Assembly (NCBI RefSeq): GCF_037893015.1
Contig: NC_133660.1
Span: forward strand, 283,953,534 to 284,017,533
Length of the DNA: 64,000 bases
Direction: 5' to 3'
DNA from: Macrotis lagotis
Taxonomy: Eukaryota; Chordata; Mammalia; Peramelemorphia; Peramelidae
Part shown: positions 52,056 through 64,000 of the stretch, in pieces
Position numbering within the stretch: the first letter of the stretch is position 1
How the letters are laid out: each line of letters begins with the position of its first letter
Notes under the pieces: generated by a model
Seen by the model: only the letters and a program-made list of their open reading frames with translations
Told to the model about the DNA's origin: nothing
The model's database searches: none
Position numbers and translations under genes: made by a program

Positions 52056-55000
52056 TGTTCCATTGACTAAGACGCTGCTGTGGCCTGCCTTTGTGGCTCT
52101 TGTCTTTTTGACTCTACTCTGGACCGCTTGGGCCTGTCTGCCCTCCTGGGGGTGGGGCAGACTTCTCCCTTGGGGCCAGCTCTTCAAAGGCCCTCCCCTG
52201 GGGGTGGCACCCCACCTCCCCCACAGGCCCAGGAGCTGGAAAGGTCAGGCCAGCTAATCTGGCCTGGCACGCACACTGAGCTGCTAAAATTAGCCCGGCC
52301 TAGCGGAGCCCAGGCAGAGATGAGAGGCAGCTGGGCTCTTAGCTGTGCCGCCACCCGGGAAGCATCTTGTGCGCATGTGGCCCGGTGGTCCCCCGCTACC
52401 TCGGCTCGGGCCGGGGGGCCGTTAGCATGCTGCCATTGTCCTCTTTGGGGGATTCCAGAACCACCAAAGTGAGCCAGAGCCTCCCTGTGGAAGGGGTTCT
52501 GGCAACACGAGGGTACCCTGGACCTGCCACCTCCTTGTCCCCATCCTGCCTTGGTTTCCCTCATGGATTCGTGGGGCGGTCTTTAGTTCTGAAGCCTTAG
52601 AAGAGGCTTCCGTATCCCTGCTCTTGGGGGATGGTGGCACTTGGGGTTCACTCCCTCTGCCTCCAGCCATCCACCTCATCAGGGCTTGGTGAATGGGAAG
52701 CCAAGGAATGGGGAAATAGAGGCAGCGGAGAAGCTGCTTTCAGGAGAAGGGCCCCAGGCTGTCCACCCAGGAACAGGCAGGGCCAGAATAGACTTAAAAT
52801 GGGTAAAAGGCTTGGCTGAGGCCCCCTACCCCACCCCAAGCCACAGGATGAGCTTTGAAGTCTGTGACCCCCAAGGCAGCCAGGAACTGATAGCACCCGG
52901 AAAGGTCACGGGAGGCTGGAGCTCCTTTTACCCAGAGTCAGCCAAGGCCTGTGCAGAAACCCAAGATCTGCTCTGAGGGGGGGGGCCAAGGGAGACAGGC
53001 ACCCAGGGGCACCTGGAGGTGGGGTGTCCCGGGCTGGCGGACGATGCCCAAGAAGTGGAGCAAGCGTTCTGGTGATGGAGTGGTGCAGCTGGGAGGGCAG
53101 TGGGCATCGGGGCTAGGGGCCTGGGGCCTGGAGTCTGGCCCGTAAGAGGAGCTCAGATTGCTGTCCAGGCTCTGTCAGTGCTGATGAGGAGCCTTGTGCT
53201 GGGGTGGGACTTGGGGGGGGGGGTCCTGACCGGTGAAAGGGTCTCCTTCCTCCACAGCACTTGGGAGACCTGGGCCTTGGTTGCCCCGTCAACTCCGTGG
53301 GTCTGAGAGGCCTTTCCCGCTGGGGCGGCTCAGGGCCGTGTCCAGGAGTGGCCATTTCTCCAAGCCTCGAGTCCCGTGTTCTCATTTTAGAGATGGAAAA
53401 ATTGAGACTGGGCTCCTTGGACCCTGGCCCATGACAGTGTCCCCAGGCCTGGTTTCCCTCCTTTGTTTCTGGGTGACACCAAGGCTAAGGCAGGGGTCCC
53501 CCACCTGGGCCCCAGGTGTTTTGTATTCCTGGAGACTAGACTGGGTCTTTGCTGGCCCCCAGGTCCTGTGGCCAGGAAGGGGCTCGTCACCCCTGGTTCC
53601 ATGGCATCCAACCACCCCTACTTCCTCCAGTAGAGGCTCCCCCCTCCAGGAATTGCAGCCAATAGCACTGAGACTTGTGAACCTCAACATCTTGCCAGGT
53701 GCAGGTCCCACAGGGCTGCCCTGCAAGCCAGGCTCCCCCAGCTCATAAATGCTGCCTCCTCAGGAGGGCAAACCCCTCACTAGCTGGGGTCCTGGCCACG
53801 ATCTGTAAATTTGCTGAATGAAGGGGTCCTCCCTCTGCCACTGGTGAATGATGCCAATGTGACTGGCCCTGCCAGCTCAAACACTGATTCCACAGGTGGT
53901 GTCAAATCGGGAGGGCTGAGGAAAGCCCCTTGGGGGTGCCCGGGTCAGGGTGGTGGGAGGGGACTTGGAGCCCCCCGGGAGGGCCTTGAATGGGAGACCG
54001 GGTGCTGCTAGGACTTAGAGGTGGAAGCAATCTAGGGACTGGCTTCTCCAGCCTCCCCCCCCCCCCCCAATTATACATGAGACTGAGGCCCGGGTCACTC
54101 TTGCTTTCCATCACTCCTGTTCCTTAGGTCGGTCTGCTTTCTGCCGGGCAGCTTCCCAAGGAGGAGCTACCAAAGAGACCCCAGCCTCTTGCCCCCCCCC
54201 CCACCTTTCCCAGGCCTGCGCCATCCTCATCCCAAAGGTCACTCCCAAAACAACATTGCAGGGCCCCTTACCCAAAGGGCAAAATGAAGAGTGGGAGTGT
54301 CTCTGGGGGCCAGAAAGGAGGCAGCACCAGCTGCTTCCAAGGAGCCCTCGCCGCCACCCCCCCATAATGGGACGTGGTGGGGAGCACGAAGGCCTGCTTA
54401 CTGAAAAGGTCACAGGCTTCTGGGGACGTGGGCAGCCAGGTGCGCCCCGAGTCCTGGGGAGGCTGTGGAGGGAGCGCTGGGGACCCTGGTGAGCAGGCCC
54501 AGATGGGGGGGGACAGGGTTCCGGGCCTGGTGCAGAGCACGGCTCACGGAGGCAGGACTACGTTTCCCAGGGATGACCACTGGGCTGGAGGGGGGCTCCC
54601 AGGGGACGGCCGGCGGGCCCAGGACTGGAATCTGAGCTGGCCTCTCTGAAGGTCAGTGGATTTAAGGCCTTCTTGAGGGACAGCAACAGGGGTTGCTAGA
54701 AGGGATTGAGTTTGCTGGGGGAAGGGGTGAAGGGCTCTTTTCAAAACATGTTTTCTGGTGAGGCGAAGGAGATGCGCCCCGAGTCTCCTGCCCAGCCCTC
54801 ATTCCCCCCAGCTCCCCAAAACGCAGCTGCTTTTGCACATGCTCCTGAACAAAACAGCAAGCTCTTCCCTGGGAGCCAAGGCCCCATTTCCTCTGCCCCC
54901 CACCTCGGGCTCCCCTGGTGTTGAGAAAACGATCTAAGCCTTCCATTTGGGTGGAGGCCGCTGAGAAGGGCTAGCTGGGCGACCCTAGGCAAGTCATTTG

Positions 55001-55499
55001 ACTTTGAGCCTCAGTTGCCTCATCTGTAAAACGGGGACAAAGTCCCCAGAGGAATTCTCCGGGACTAGACCTCAATCAGACCCCGCATCTGGAGCTCCTT
55101 GATCCAACTTCATTTCTGAACCACCAAGAGGACTCCAAGGGGACCCCATCATCTTTCCCAGTTCCCTCCCCAGCCCTTAGAGGGGTGAGGGGAGAGAAGC
55201 CACCTGGCCCCTCCCTCTGGCCGGGCCACAGGCTTGGGTGCAAAGATCATCTGGGTCCTTCCAGAGGAATCCGATTTCTTTCCCCTTCATTCTCTTTGTT
55301 CCCCACCCTTCCACTCCCTGGGAAGGCCGGGGCGACAGTCCCTTCCCCGAGTTGGGGAGAAGGGGAGGGGAGGGGAGGGGGAGGGGCCCACTGGGCAGTG
55401 TTCGAGGCCTGGAGGGAGTGGGACACTTAGGTGAAGGGATGATAACGGGCCTGGACAGCTAGGCCACGCCCGGGGGAAGCTGGCAGCCGGCCCTTCCAG
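52056..55499. other. SF1-PYGM intergenic region
   Basis: No gene recognised. GC-rich, with many short G and C runs (C14 at about 54057-54070) and few repeats: MIR-like pieces near 53385-53430, 54070-54110 and 54965-55050 (GACCCTAGGCAAGTCATTTG, GCCTCAGTTGCCTCATCTG). A single ZNF143-like motif (ACTACGTTTCCCAGGGATG) is at 54557-54575. Open frames of 60-170 codons occur on both strands, as expected in GC-rich DNA. Confidence 0.5.

Positions 55500-64000
<8,501 letters not shown>

Overview
The window is nuclear DNA from a mammal, almost certainly an Australian marsupial and perhaps a dasyurid. The evidence is vertebrate intron/exon structure, orthologues of a known mammalian gene block, and many copies of two marsupial SINE types: a tRNA-headed, A-tailed WSINE1-like element and MAR1-like elements whose 3' part resembles an RTE/BovB tail. 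The species call is inference from repeats I recognise, not from a search.

Layout, all genes on the + strand: the 3' end of CDC42BPG (last two coding exons and 3' UTR, 57 to about 2130); a 3 kb gap with a GGTGAT-rich repeat, SINEs and an L2-like LINE; MEN1 (CpG promoter about 5220-5617, nine coding exons 7133-10821); MAP4K2 (32 coding exons, 11075-24451, starting 172 nt after the MEN1 poly(A) signal); a 13 kb repeat-rich gap without a recognised gene; SF1 (CpG island about 37770-39650, coding 38565-50980 plus an alternative last exon at 51300-51361); a 3.5 kb gap; and PYGM (first 12 coding exons, 55763-63563, continuing past the window). This is the order of human 11q13, so the block is conserved synteny of housekeeping, signalling and muscle genes. 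The genes are neighbours rather than one pathway: menin is a chromatin scaffold, MAP4K2 is a JNK-pathway kinase, SF1 recognises the intron branch point, PYGM releases glucose-1-phosphate from muscle glycogen, and CDC42BPG is a CDC42-linked myosin kinase.

Exon borders were placed by GT/AG sites and checked by adding exon lengths and phases. MEN1 gives 598 residues, MAP4K2 823, and SF1 about 639 once one extra C in a homopolymer is set aside.

The most unusual observation is an inverted, nearly perfect copy of PYGM exon 2 inside PYGM intron 5 (58316-58430), joined directly to a truncated SINE. It keeps splice-site dinucleotides and an open frame on the minus strand, and would let PYGM pre-mRNA form a long intramolecular duplex around exons 3-5. 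Other points worth attention are a 35-bp tandem repeat that begins in MEN1 exon 8 and has copied its splice donor into intron 8, three ZNF143-type motifs in the MEN1 promoter, a C11-run frameshift in the last SF1 exon, and conserved alternative N- and C-terminal exons of SF1.
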